This document shows positions 21,820 through 33,074 of a DNA stretch of 64,000 nt, in pieces; positions within the stretch are counted from its first letter, which is position 1; each line of letters opens with the position of its first letter. The stretch is from Cristatella mucedo (lineage: Eukaryota > Bryozoa > Phylactolaemata > Cristatellidae). The stretch spans positions 560,001 through 624,000 of the forward strand of contig WPIO01000017.1 of NCBI GenBank assembly GCA_009760855.2, in the 5' to 3' direction. The position numbers and the translations under genes are program-made. Under the pieces are notes generated by a model, which worked only from the letters and a program-made list of their open reading frames with translations, had not been told where the DNA came from and made no database searches.

Positions 21820-24113
21820 CAGAAGCGAGCACTGTGGTTTGCTGAGCGGCTAAAATTTAACTCCTTTGCAGCTTCAGATGCCTATCTAGTGAGATTCATT
21901 AAAAGCTATCTTTAAATTTTTGAAAATATGTAATAAGAAAAAGCGAAGTTAATAGTGCCGCGGTGAAATATTAAAAGCAAAAGCTTGCAGTTATGTGCAA
22001 AGTTTTTAAGCCAAGAAACGTACTCAATACAACTTAACCTTGTCTCATTTTAAGGGCAACCAAATTCGAAACTTAAAAACTTTCGAGGCAGCTTTGCTAG
22101 GGATAATAAATATTGAAATGATAGAATGCCAGCGGCACTGTGTGCGTCGCCTATTGGTTAAAAGATAAAGAAATCGATAAGGAAATTTCTCACGGTAGGG
22201 AAATCGATCAAGCCCTGATGCATCAAAAATATTAACCTGCCGCAGTTATCCATAATCCATAGGGCCGAATTACTTCCACGCTATTTGAAGAGTGGCTTCG
22301 ATTATTCAGTTGAAAAAATGATAGGCCAATGTAGAGGTGAGCTTTTTCTTATATGCTAGTCCCAAGCCCAACCGGGATCGGAGATGTTGCAATGGAAGCC
22401 CATTCCCTTTCGATTTTTCGCCTTCGCGTGCAATTTTGAAGGATTACTTATCTAATTACTGAGTAATAATAATAATATAATAATAATATTGCACTTGATA
22501 AAGCGCCCTCAGAGAACTTAATCTCTTTCTAGGCGCTTTACATTTGCTGCAAAGTGATACGCAATAGAATAGGATACGTCATACCACGTTTGCCCAAAAC
22601 TAGTAAGTTGGGTTGCATTATCCTTCAATTAGAGAAAGTTTGCATCCGTCCAAGTGTGAAAGTTAGTAAAACAAACAGCAAAGGAGTTGAGAGACATGCT
22701 GGAAGGCTGGGGGATCAAAGCACAAGTAAAGCTGTGTCATCTGCACGGCGGTGCTATGCCTACATTTCGCTTGGCGATTGTGAAAGAAGTGGACTCAGCA
22801 CAGAACCCTGGGGTATCCCATACCTTGGATAATGGTTGCACTTTATCATCAATACTCTTCCCACTGAGACCTGAAACATTGCAGCGCAGGGCCAGCGATG
22901 TCCAGGCGAGAGGAGGGTGCTTGAGAAGGACGTGGTGATTAATAGTATCAAACACGGCCGAAAGATTTAGCAGAACACGTAGGCGGGACCCTACTTAAGT
23001 CTGCACAACAGTCGTTATACCTACGAAGCAATTCTGGTTCTTAGAATGATTTGATCTAGAACCTGACTTTGACTTACTTACCAGTTTTAGATTTTAGATT
23101 TCTATATTAAGAGTCTAGCCGGCCGGTCGCTACTCGTTCTGGCGTAGATGCTGGGAACGGCAGTTTGGGAGACTGGTTCGTAGTTGCGTTAGTTATTCTG
23201 GCCTTGTCTTGCTTTGTCAGTGAGTGGCCTAGCAACAGCCTTTTTTAAAGGTACAGGGACTGCACCTGATGCGGTTTGTGTTTCTCTGTGTGCACGATTC
23301 AGATCGCTGGGAACGCCAGCATACTGCCAGTGCAGGCAGACCGGTAGTGCCCTAAACTACCCTAGAGTATTAACAGCTGGTGGCTGTGGCCTAGGGGCGG
23401 GCCGGTGCCCAGCTGTGGTATGGTGGCTGTTTATTTCCAGACCGGCAGCTTTGTCCTCCCGCCAACTCACGGGGCAGTTGTGGCTGGTAGGAAGTGGGAG
23501 GACATGGAACGCCAACCTGAAAGAGAACAGTCGTGTTTGGGGAGCGCTGCAGGCGCTAGCGAGTATACACGTTCCTGCCAACGAGCTCCAGCGTTTTACT
23601 TCCGCATACGTACTCACTACGAAGAGCATTGTTTAATCTACACCTGAGGTGAAGGATACATTTATTATTTTATTAATGCACTGCAGCCGCAGATCTATGC
23701 ATCACTGACGTTAAACATTGGTGATAGGTCCTAGAGGCCTAGTTTGAGTGGAGATGAAGTTCGATAGGCTTGAATGCCGGCATTGAGGTGTGGCACGGAG
23801 TTGACGGAAGCGAGTCTTGTGGGGATGTTAGTGGGGGCCGGAAGTCCAGTGGTGATATTGTTAACTTGGGGATAGACACTCTGGTTGTATCTATCTTGCT
23901 GTCACAGAAGCAAGAGAAGCAATCTCTTAGATCCACCATACTGAACACTAGGTATGGCGCTCACCTTCGAGCGGTAGAGGAGATGGTTGATGTTCGACAT
24001 CAGCATTTTCGGATGATGCATCTGTGATCTGATTTTATTCTTGTAGAAGCTGCACCTGACCTTCGCTGGATAGATTGGCATGATCTACAGCAGTCTTCGT
24101 ATGCCTGTCAATG
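21820..24113. repeat. Segmental duplication, left copy, part 1
   Basis: It matches 54690-57250 in the same orientation over most of its length. Examples: GAGCACTGTGGTTTGCTGAG / GAGCACTATGGTTTCCTGAG; TTGAAAATATGTAATAAGAA / TTGAAAATATTTAGTAAGAA; GATAGGCTTGAATGCCGGCA in both. It includes a diverged LINE A-type reverse transcriptase on the minus strand (next entry). Confidence 0.75.
22485..23240 (-). mobile_element. Diverged LINE A relative, minus strand, inside the left duplicated block
   Basis: It starts at its 3' tail (CTCAGAGAACTTAATCTCTT on the plus strand with an ATA-rich tail), lacks most of the C-terminus, then encodes VFDTINHHVLL and NVSGLSGKSIDDK, equivalents of [12 protein letters not shown] and the FRS-LSG region. 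It has multiple stops. Confidence 0.6.
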
Positions 24114-25476
24114 TGTAGCGCCCTGCTGGCCTTGGCTGAATTTTAGCACGAACAAGACCTGTTCGGAGGCGGGCTAGAACCCCTTTGTCCTGGAGCAGTG
24201 AGCCAGAGAGGAGCGTCAGTGCGGTTAGAGAGCAAGAGCTTAAGAGCAAGCCAGGAAGCTCCGAGAGCAGCCGAGGCGATTCGGCCTTTAGAATTGGTCC
24301 AAAACCGACGGGAGTTGCTGATTGATGTTGGCTGGCCGGTCAACCTCTGCCATCATTCTGTCCAAAAAGAATTGTCTGGAACTCATTCGCCATTCAAGCG
24401 GGACAGAGCTGCCCTTCCAGTGGCCTAGTGCCGGTATAATTTCCTTACCGTAATGGGCTCTGGTGTCGGGCCCAATACCACTAAGCTCTTGCCCCATTGT
24501 CTCAGCCAAGTATTTAAGAGTCGAGCGACGCTTGCTCTGGGTCTTTTGTCTTTGGTCTCTTCTGGTCTTCTGTCCGGCTCTGCGCTTCGACGCCGTCAGA
24601 CTGGTTTCTCTGAAAGCAAAGGAAGGCGGGCTGTCCGCCGACGATGGAAGGAACAGGACAAGACAGCGCTAGGAGGATTCGGTGGACTTCTCCGAATACG
24701 GTCGTATCGCGCCCGTACTGGCATTCCGTGTTTCTTTTGTGATTTTAGTGTGCGCGCTAGCACGTGGTCTCGGTATAGGGATTTGCCAATGCGAGCTAGG
24801 CGTAGTTGGCATGTGTGGAGTCCTAGTTCTCCGGTTAGGGTTTAGGCTCCAGTTTGAGCTCCGTCTATTTGGGTCGTTCCCCAGTATAGATGTAAGTAGC
24901 AGCGTAAGTGTGGAGACGTGTTTCCTCTGAAAGAGTGTTTGAGTTGGCGTGTGTGGGGTATTCCTGCCGCACTGGTGGAAACCGATTCCTAGTTCTCCGG
25001 TTAGGGTTTAGGCTCCGGTTTGCGCTTCAGTGTGAAGTATTCCCTCCGCAAGAGTGCTTGAGTTGGCGTGTGTGGGGTATTCCTGCCGCACTGGTGGAAA
25101 CCGAGTCCTAGTTCTCCGGTTAGGGCTTAGGCTCCGGTTCGCGCTCTGTGTGGAGAAGTATTCCCTCCGCAAGAGTGTTGGTGCTGTTAAGAGCGTGCGA
25201 GGAGTGTGGAGATAAAACTGAGCTAGACGCACAGCGACTTTGTGCGCTTGCGAATAAAGCTCAGTAAAATCCCCAATTTGTGTGTCTCGCTTTCCAATTC
25301 ACGCCGCGGACTCACGACCCACTTTAGTAACGGTAAGCAGGTCGGCGCCAGAAACGCTCGTTTCGTGGCGGCCAGCTTACTCGCGCGTAGGCGCGCACCG
25401 AACGGCATTAGGCGCTAGGTTACGCCGCTAGGTAAGCGGCAGGTCAAGCCTACCCCGCCGAGCCTTCGGCGTTACA
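24114..25476 (+). mobile_element. Solo LTR, copy 1
   Basis: The element runs TGTAGCGCC...GGCGTTACA and is flanked by a 4-bp direct repeat AATG (24110-24113 and 25477-25480). A second copy is at 36986-38389. Long stretches are identical between them, for example around 24290-24420. TATTTAAG at about 24510 may be the promoter TATA, and AATAAA at about 25253 the polyadenylation signal, so the transcript would run on the plus strand. No internal retroelement sequence adjoins it, which makes it a solo LTR. The family is unknown. Confidence 0.8.
24820..25180 (+). repeat. Internal tandem repeats of the solo LTR
   Basis: Units of about 115-165 bp begin CCTAGTTCTCCGGTTAGGG (near 24823, 24990 and 25108) and share GAGTTGGCGTGTGTGGGGTA. 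Copy 2 has a similar set with a different number and spacing (37813, 37977). Confidence 0.7.
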
Positions 25477-25480
25477 AATG

Positions 25481-26340
25481 GACAGTCTGCCCTAATTGTT
25501 TAGATGCGATCTCAAGCTTTCGCTTAGTTGACCTAGCTAGTTTGTAGCCAATAAGTCTTCTTGTGAAGTTAGTGTGTTTTTCCTACCCCATGCAAGCGCA
25601 CAGATTGGACATCAAGACATGTAGCTTTGGTGACAGGAGCATGCTCTGGAATGGCGGCGGTCCAGATCGAAGAGAAGGGGGTACCCCGATACAGAGCCAA
25701 CATTAAGCAATTATCACTATTTAAGCTAAATTTATCAATATAGAGTGACAGGGGCCATCTGTCTTACCATTGAATGCCGAGAAAGAATTTTGCATCAAGC
25801 AGGAAACGATCCTGCCACTTCGGGTAATCCAGTCTAATTATCAAATTGATTGACCTGTCGAAACTCTTCTTCCTACCGAATTTAACATCGGGCTCTAAAA
25901 GGCTTCAAATTGCCATTAGGAGATAGAGTCAAATTCAGGTGTAGGTCGAGAAGTAATGGGTATATTTATAGCTGCAATTTCTTCTCTAAGTCTAACCATC
26001 GAGTCTTCCGTAGTCGGCCACCGGAAACCCTAGACGCTGAAATAGAGGCCGTTTACCGTAGGACTGAATAGCGAAAAAGAAATTCCCGGGAGCGTGGACA
26101 GATCTAGCAATTTCTGGGTTACCGGCCAAGTTCTTAAACCTATTGAGCTATTGGCACGGAGTTGACGGAAGCGAGTTTTGTGAGGATGTTACTGGGGGCC
26201 GGAAATCCAGTGGTGATATTGTTAACTTGTGGTGATAGTGTTAACTAAGCTCCAATAGCCAATCGAAAAAACTTCTACCTAAGTACTGCATATTTGAAAT
26301 AATATTTGAAAAATAAAAAATATTTGAAAAAATATTTGAA
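25481..26340. other. Unassigned sequence with a small local duplication
   Basis: 26154-26246 repeats part of 23789-23880 (GGCACGGAGTTGACGGAAGC, CCAGTGGTGATATTGTTAAC). The rest was not recognised. Confidence 0.4.
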
Positions 26341-26570
26341 GTAAATTCTCACAACTGGCTTTTCAGTAAAAATTCTCAGGAACTATCTGCTAATTGTGCA
26401 GTTCAATACGTTGACGATAGCTGCACGGTCCCTATAATGCTAAGGGAGGCTCTAATAGACTAGAAACAAACCTACAAAAAATGCAAGATTATTTTCCTAG
26501 AGCTAATCGGCTAACGGATTCGTGCAGGTAAACGCTGTTTATCGCCTATTCATTCAAACTTCAAGAAAGT
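26340..26570 (+). mobile_element. Relic of a different non-LTR reverse transcriptase
   Basis: Translation in shifting frames gives VQYVDDSCTV (YVDD in place of YADD), then NRLETNLQKMQDYF and, after a break, a GKTLFIAY-like stretch. This is the order seen after the catalytic motif in non-LTR reverse transcriptases. It is too short to place in a clade. Confidence 0.45.
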
Positions 26571-27950
26571 TGCCGGTCAAGCCCATTTGGAGGATTAGGC
26601 CTTCAAGCTTTTGATTGACAACACCGTTTCTATACCTATAAATTAACTCCTACAGCTGTTTGAATTGTGAATTTGGCGGCTACCTAAGTAAGAATGTCAG
26701 CAAACCTAGCTACAATGAAATTGAGGGAGTTTGAAGTGCTGGATGGCAGGCAGCATGACAGCACAGGTACAGCTATGTGTCATCTAAATAAAATGAAAGC
26801 ATAGACTGTGCTTGGCGATTCTATCAGCAAGAGAGTGGGTATGAATCATTAAAAGAAGTGGACTTATAAGAAGTCAACAAAAATCTGGTATGTTGCATAC
26901 TTTAAAGGCTCACTCGATGCACGCTGGCCGTTGGCGTCTTATTTTGATTGAATACTGTTGATGAGACCACGACAATAAAACTTGAAGCACGCGACAAGGG
27001 TACGACCTTCGATATAACGATTAGCGGTTAAATTAGTGGTTAACATGTTCCCGTGCCAAGTTTATGTGGGAGGTACAACACAATTCATATTTTGTATGGG
27101 AAGATGTTCGGTTTAGTAAGAATACTTTGCATGCAACCCGCAATAGGCGAACACAAGTTTTAGTGAGCTGTGTGACCGCATGTGAAACGAATATGCTCTG
27201 CGTGTAAGGAGCTGCACTTCAACAATGCTGAGTTCAATGTCTCTGGAACGCGATTGACTCTCGAGGAATATTTTCCGATCCGCTGTCAATTCTTGCATAT
27301 CCTCAACTGCTCACCTGTTGAAACATGTTTCTTTCCCACCTATCCTTTCTGCATGAGCACCTCGCTGGCCGAGATTGAACTCCGTAAATCGCCCGGGCTT
27401 TGAGTACGGGAAAATTTCTAGCCAGGTATTTTTTAATTAACTTGTGTGGAATTACAAAAGAATATACGTTTTTCATTATCAGAATCAGAACCATTCGTCT
27501 AAATGACGATCAACAACTTTCGGCGTGAAATCGAGAGATGCCAGCTGCACAACGTAATCAGACACACAGAGCATATTTTATATATAATATATTGCTTTTG
27601 CTATTCGACAGTCCCCTCACAGCTTTTCAGACTGTTCGAGCAAGCAGGCATGCTGCTATCATGCATTGTGGAGTTTCAACGGGCTTCTATTAAATATAAA
27701 CAGGTACGGAAAGCGCTTGCATTCTGTATGCAGTAGCACAGTAGTAAAGTCTAATGATAAGACAAATTAAGTCAAACAGCTACGAACTCCGAATTTGCAC
27801 GAGTCCAAAAAAACAAGATGCAAGAGACTTTTGCATCAAGGATGGTGTCCTGAAGCAGAAGTTGGGGCAGCAAGCGAGGCAGTAGGACGATAAAGATCAC
27901 GGCCGTCTAGCAGAAGGACAGGGTTGTAGGCCGAAGCGTAGAGACGACGT
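26545..27950. repeat. Segmental duplication, left copy, part 2
   Basis: It matches 58810-61720 once the LINE A (58944-60274) and SINE A insertions are taken out of the right copy. Examples: TTTGAATTGTGAATTTGGCG / TTTGAATTGTGAATGTTTGC; AAGAAGTCAACAAAAATCTG in both; TATTGCTTTTGCTATTCGA in both. 26690-26900 holds a diverged LINE A-type reverse transcriptase on the minus strand. Confidence 0.75.
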
Positions 27951-28084
27951 ATGCCCGCTGTTCAGTTTGTATGGGCAGTCGCGCACAGATCAAAACGGCT
28001 CAAGCAGATGTCGTTTATTTTGGAAACGCGGAACCGGGCCGCACGGCACGCGGGCCTGGAAACAGCTGCTGCAAGTGGGTCCCC

Positions 28085-28175
28085 TGTCTCGACCAGAAGA
28101 TCTCGGTGGGTGGATAAGCCAAGTGGACCCAACATCCTCTCTTCCCAACGGTGGCCGATAAAGCGCCGGTCTCAC
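28085..28175 (-). pseudogene. Possible relic of an AOAH penultimate exon in the left duplicated block
   Basis: On the minus strand this stretch can be aligned by eye to the intact exon at 61799-61881. Shared pieces include TATCG, CTTATC, a C-rich CCC-x-x-CGA run and CAG-G-GACC at the end. The frame is broken by small gaps and the donor GT is lost (CAG|GGGACC). It sits at the position expected if the left block (21.8-28.0 kb) and right block (54.6-61.7 kb) are duplicates of one AOAH 3' region. No relic of the last exon was found between 25.5 and 26.5 kb. Confidence 0.35.
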
Positions 28176-28179
28176 GGTA

Positions 28180-28403
28180 CAAAGTCCCGTAGGTACGCAT
28201 GACGGTGTCCTTGGTTTATGCGGGTTAATGTGCGAAGTGCATGTCGGCTTGAGTCGGTGGCACTGCTGTCCAGTACAAATCCAGCTCCACCATTCGATGC
28301 CTCTGCCGCCAAATGTTCACGGAGGCTTTCTGTTGATGGACCTGTAATAACACCGTTAGTGTCAGCAGTATCAAGTTGTAGCTTCGGGTCAGTATAGGTC
28401 ATG
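28180..28403 (-). other. Minus-strand open frame between an acceptor-like site and a stop
   Basis: After GTGTTATTACAG an open frame (SLREHLAAEASNGGAGFVLD and on) runs to a stop at about 28172. It lies just upstream, in gene sense, of the possible AOAH exon relic. It may be an earlier AOAH exon or unrelated; residue similarity is too weak to decide. Confidence 0.2.
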
Positions 28404-28915
28404 GTATGTTTTGTGGCTCACATTTAGGTCACTTCATTCTTTGGCTCCAGCCTATCTCTCAGATCTACTCCCCCACCAGGCCAAGCATCGTATCACCCGC
28501 TTCTCGGAATCCAACAGTTTACCAATACCTCGTGCAAACCTCAAATCCTTTGGAGACCGTGCATTTAGTTCGTATGCTCCCAAAGCCTGGAACTCCCTCC
28601 CGACTTGCGTCACGACATCCCCTGACTTGACCACATTTAAAAAGATCTTAAAAACAGACCCATTTAGGACAGCATTTAGTGGGTCCCTGTGATTTTTCCT
28701 TCATGTGCTTATGCGTGCTGACACTGTGCATGCTGCCACTAACCACATTGCATGCTGACCCTGTGCATGTCAGCCCTAACCAAGTTATTCATGTTGTTTA
28801 TCAAGCATGACTCACCATTCAATCACATTTCCTTTTGCAGCAAATGTAAAGCGCCTAGAAAGAGATTGAGTTCTCTGAAGGCGCTTTATCAGGTGCATTA
28901 TTATCATTATCATTA
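28404..28915 (+). mobile_element. LINE A 3' end
   Basis: It encodes the last 94 codons of ORF2 ([38 protein letters not shown]) without a break, then the 3' UTR and an (ATT)n/(ATC)n tail ending at about 28916. It is strongly 5'-truncated. Confidence 0.85.
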
Positions 28916-31910
28916 TGGTACTCTCAGCTGCTGCAGCAGGCCCTTGGCTAATTATGTCAGCGGCTTCTGTCTCAGCTGAAGCATTATTATTAGCACCAGC
29001 ATTGGCTTGTATAATTGATGGCAGGTTTTCTTTTCTTGGACTCTGCTCACTCCTTCCAAGCATCATATGGTCAGCACATGGCATCAAATCTCGCTGGCAA
29101 AGCTGGTTTTTGTGACGAATCACGCAGTCCGTACCATTTTCTGGCTTAACCCAATATATCACATTGCTCTTGGCTGCCTTTATGGTTCCTGACAACCAAA
29201 TTGTTGTCCTGTTTTGGTAATTCCTGTACCATACCAGGTCTCCATTTGCATATATGTGATGCCTAGTTGGAGGTGAAGGTAAGGCAGCACCTTTAGTGGC
29301 CGGACGAAGCAAATCCTGGCATATGCGCAAATTTCGGCGTAGAATTAATTGAGTTGGACCCGGTCGAAGCATTCTCAGAGCAGCGGTACTTTAGCAGGAA
29401 CGATGGTCGATGCGCTGCTGCGGATCGCCTGCACTGCAGCTGCTGCATTATATGCCCGCTTGAAAGTTTGTACGAAGCGCTCAGCTAGTCCGTTGCTCTG
29501 TGGGTGACAAGGTGCCGAAAGAAAGTGCCGTGCCGTTAGCTTGCAGGAAACTAGAAAAATTGTGTGATTTGAAATGCCGTCCGTTGTCAGACACAATTAC
29601 CCTGGATAGACCCAATCGGGCAAAGAGTGTCTGTAGAGTCGAAATTGTAGTGCCAGACGTTGCCTCTCTCATGCGAAACACTTTAGGCCACTTCGAGAAC
29701 GCATCTACACCTATTGGGAAATAGTGCTTGTCAGGTGGCCCAGCAAAATCAATTTGAATACGTTGCCATGGTCCGGCTGGGTCACTCCACTTATGCGAGG
29801 TTGCTGGCGGTGTATGTCTCACTTGGTTGCAATGAGGGCAGCTACGGCACACTTATTCTATTTTATTATCTATGCCCGGCCACCAGACGTAGTTTCTAGC
29901 AGTCGCTTTCATTTTAACTATGCCGAGATGTCCGTCGTGAAGCTCCTGCAAGAGCTGGCCGCGTAGGGAAGTGGGTATGACTAGTCTCGTGCCCCGAAGC
30001 AAAGCAAACACCCATCATGTATTGTCAGTTTCTATCTGCAGTTGTAGTATGGGGTCATGGCTGCGACAGATTTCTTGCCGGCCATCCCCTCATCGTTTTG
30101 TCGTATGCAGCCGACACCTTTGGGTCACTTCTCAGCGCTGCCCAAACCGTTAATATAGTCTCCGGAAGCACAGCAAAATGATCAACGTGGAACAAGGTGG
30201 TCTCTGGACATGGGTCTTTCTTATGTGGAAATGGTAGTCGTGACATAGCATCAGCATTATCACGATCTTCTGACCGCCTGTACTCGATGCCATATGTGTA
30301 TGCAGACAACACCGCCGCCCAACGCTGTATGCGCATGGCACCGGTAGGCGGAATGCCGTTTTTAGGTATGAGGAGGGTAATAAGTGGGCATTAATCGGTA
30401 AGCAGCAAGAATTTCTGCCCATACAAATATAGATGAAAACGCATAACGCCAAAAATGAGTGACAATGTCTCTTTCTCAATCTGCGAATAGTTTTTTCTCG
30501 CTTTTGGATAGCGTACGGGAAGCACAAGCAATGGGTCTCTCCTGTCCGTCGGCTATTCGATGAGATCAAACAGCACCCAGTCCATAAGATGACCCGTCGC
30601 AAGCTAGCACGAGCATTTTCTTGGAGTTGTATGCTGCTAGAACGCTTTCAGAGCTAATTATCTCCGTAAGTCTTGTGAAAGCCTGTTGGCAGTGAACAGT
30701 CAACTGCCACCTGCTTTGCTTTTGAAGAAATTCGTACAAGAGGTGCATTACCTGTGCCAGGTTGGGCAAGAACTTGCGATAGTATTGCACCATCCCTATA
30801 AATGACCGGAAGCCACTGACGTGTGTGGTGGCGGGGCGTTTTTTATGGCTGCCACTTTATCCTCCGTGGGGAGTGTGCCGTTCTTTTCTATTGTATGCCC
30901 AAGGTACACAATAGACGGTTTTAAGAAGGCGCACTTCACTCTGCTCACACGGAGGCCAGCACCTTGCAGTTTTGCCAACACCAAAGCCAGATTATGCATG
31001 TGGAAAGTGCGATCCTTCCCTCTCACAAAAATGTACTCTTGGTGGCACAATACACCCGGCAATCCAGACAGCAAATGATCCATTGCCCTCTGATGAATAG
31101 CGGGAGCGGAGGCCATTCCAAACGGCAAGCAATTGTATTTATCCAAACCCTTGTGCGTAGTAGCGGTGACGAAAACTTTGGATGCATCCTCAAGTTCGAT
31201 CTGCGTAAATGAACGGGATATGTCTAGCTTTGAAAATAAGGTCCCGCCTTTTAGTTTCTTCTGCAAGTCGTCAATCGAAGGCATTGGGTATATATCAACT
31301 ATTAGCTGTGAGTTCAGCGTGGCTTTGTAGTCCTGGCAGAGGCGGAACGAGCCGTCGGGTTAATAACTGGCACTACTGGAGTCGCCCGTTCGCTCTGCTC
31401 GACCCGCGAAATGACCCTCTCAAAGAGTAATTTGTTTAGCTCCGCTTCTACCTTCTCGCCTATAGCAAATGGCTAGGTTCAATATTTAATATGCACGGGT
31501 ACAGCCTATTTTCGAACATGCAACTTGGCCTTGACGCAGCTCATCTTACCCAGCGTCTGGTGGAAGAGATCGTCATACTGTTGTAGAAGAACATCTAAGT
31601 CACAATGCCCTGTCAATAAATTCGCAGAGACCATCCTGCCAATATTGAAATCAAAAGCCACCATCCATTCTCTGCCGAACAGCGGTGCGTCAGTTTTGGC
31701 AAGGACGAAAACTCGAGCTTGGACCTTCTTTCCTTGTAGTCAGCCCGAGGATGAATTACGCACACAGGAGATATATCCGTAGTACCACCATACGGCCATC
31801 GTGGAATATTCGTAGGCCCCTGGGTGAGGTAAGAACAGATACGTTTGTACTCTTGCAAGGATAGTGTAGAAATGCTAGATCCCGTGTCGAATTCCATGTG
31901 AACATGTGTT
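28916..31910 (-). pseudogene. Decayed Ty3/gypsy-type pol polyprotein
   Basis: Domains are in the order protease, reverse transcriptase, RNase H, integrase, read on the minus strand. Protease: EFDTGSSIS at about 31895. Reverse transcriptase (31284-30796): LFSKLDISRSFTQIEL and LPFGMASAP. The catalytic Y-x-DD is replaced (EYIFVRG), so the enzyme is dead. RNase H: LACDGSSYGLGAV at about 30570-30610 and NADAMSRLP at about 30240. Integrase (29852-29375): a CxxC zinc remnant, IQIDFAGP, IVSDNGRHF and NGLAERFVQTFKRA give the D, D and E positions. A C-terminal module with DLVWYRNY follows to about 28916. Frames are broken in at least five places. The left end abuts a LINE A tail; no matching 3' LTR is seen. 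Confidence 0.85.
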
Positions 31911-32104
31911 CCTTAAACATGGACCCGTATCATGCACGGTTTGTAGGTCGCATTTCTCGCAGAATGAATGAAACAACGTCGTCTGACACTTTTCTGATGT
32001 CCTCGGAGTTGTGTGAATTTGTTTCTCTGACAATCGCCTTTCCTGCCGCTCGCATCGGATGTCGATCTTATCTTCTACACACTCTTTGAATGTGATTCCC
32101 GCAG

Positions 32105-32150
32105 ATGCAACGTCGCGTCTTGACTTCTGTAACTCACTGGTCATGGGCTC
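32105..32150 (+). repeat. Short LINE A fragment
   Basis: CGTCTTGACTTCTGTAACTC is the LINE A ORF2 sequence for RLDFCNS; the match ends within about 40 bp. Confidence 0.45.
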
Positions 32151-32340
32151 ACGCCCTGTAAGTAAAGTGCCTGCAATCAAATTCTCTTGCGCTCTACAGA
32201 CGAATTATATTTTTAGTAAAATTAAATTGTATAATATTCACGAGAAGCTAGTAGTGTGGGGATACCCTTGCGGTCAGGGCAAGGTCGTAGCGCGTTTGGC
32301 GCTACCGATTGAAGCACCACGAAAAGTACTCGTATTTTCT

Positions 32341-33059
32341 TGTAACCGAGTTCCGGGGGTCAGAGGCTAATTCCCGCCAAGTCCTGCCGTACTCAAGCCA
32401 TACCGCTAAGCTAGCGTAAGACAAGCGGCCGTCATGTCAGACCTCTTTATAATATCGCACGTGCTGACAAAAACATGGGACTAAACAAGTCTGCGGGGAG
32501 GGTATTATAAAAAGTACACTATCGGGGCGACAAAGCAAGCGCGAACAAACGTGTTAGTTGGTCAGTTGACTTCGGCAGTCCCGCCATGGGGAGTCCCCGC
32601 CGCAACTCCGTTCTAACAGTATGAGCGTACGCCGTAAAAGATCCGGCTAGCTGAATAACTGCTTGGCTAGTCGGAGTCGACGTCCACCACAGTCGAGAGC
32701 TTCCGCTGAAAGACACCAAATCACGGGGGGGGGCGACGAGCACGTTACGCGGGGAACGCGAAATATACAGTCACAACGACAAGCGTGCTATCCCGCTCCA
32801 CCCGGGCCTTGGGCACTCGTTGCCTTGCGTGCGTGGCCGCATCGCCGGTGCACACCGGCTACCATCTAGGTGCGTAACTCGGTGAGACTGTAAGCCTCCA
32901 ATACAACGACTTACTCGGCCAACTTCTCCTACCCATGAGCCCCAGTGACCTCTCGTCACCGCACATCCGGCATACCATAGGTCAGACCCCGGCCTAGCCG
33001 GTGACCCACACCACATTACAGCCGTCCCATCCCAGCAAGCCGGACCTAGCCTGGTTACA
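32341..33059 (-). mobile_element. Candidate LTR, possibly of the gypsy-type element
   Basis: The ends are inverted: TGTAACCGAG at the left and CCTGGTTACA at the right (reverse complement TGTAACCAGG), the TG...CA form of an LTR. On the minus strand TTTTTATAATACC at about 32505-32518 could be a TATA box. Position and orientation suit the 5' LTR of the pol relic to its left. No second copy is present, no primer binding site was recognised next to the inner end, and the flanks (TTCT / TTCG) do not give a clean duplication. Confidence 0.45.
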
Positions 33060-33074
33060 TTCGTATCTGGATAA

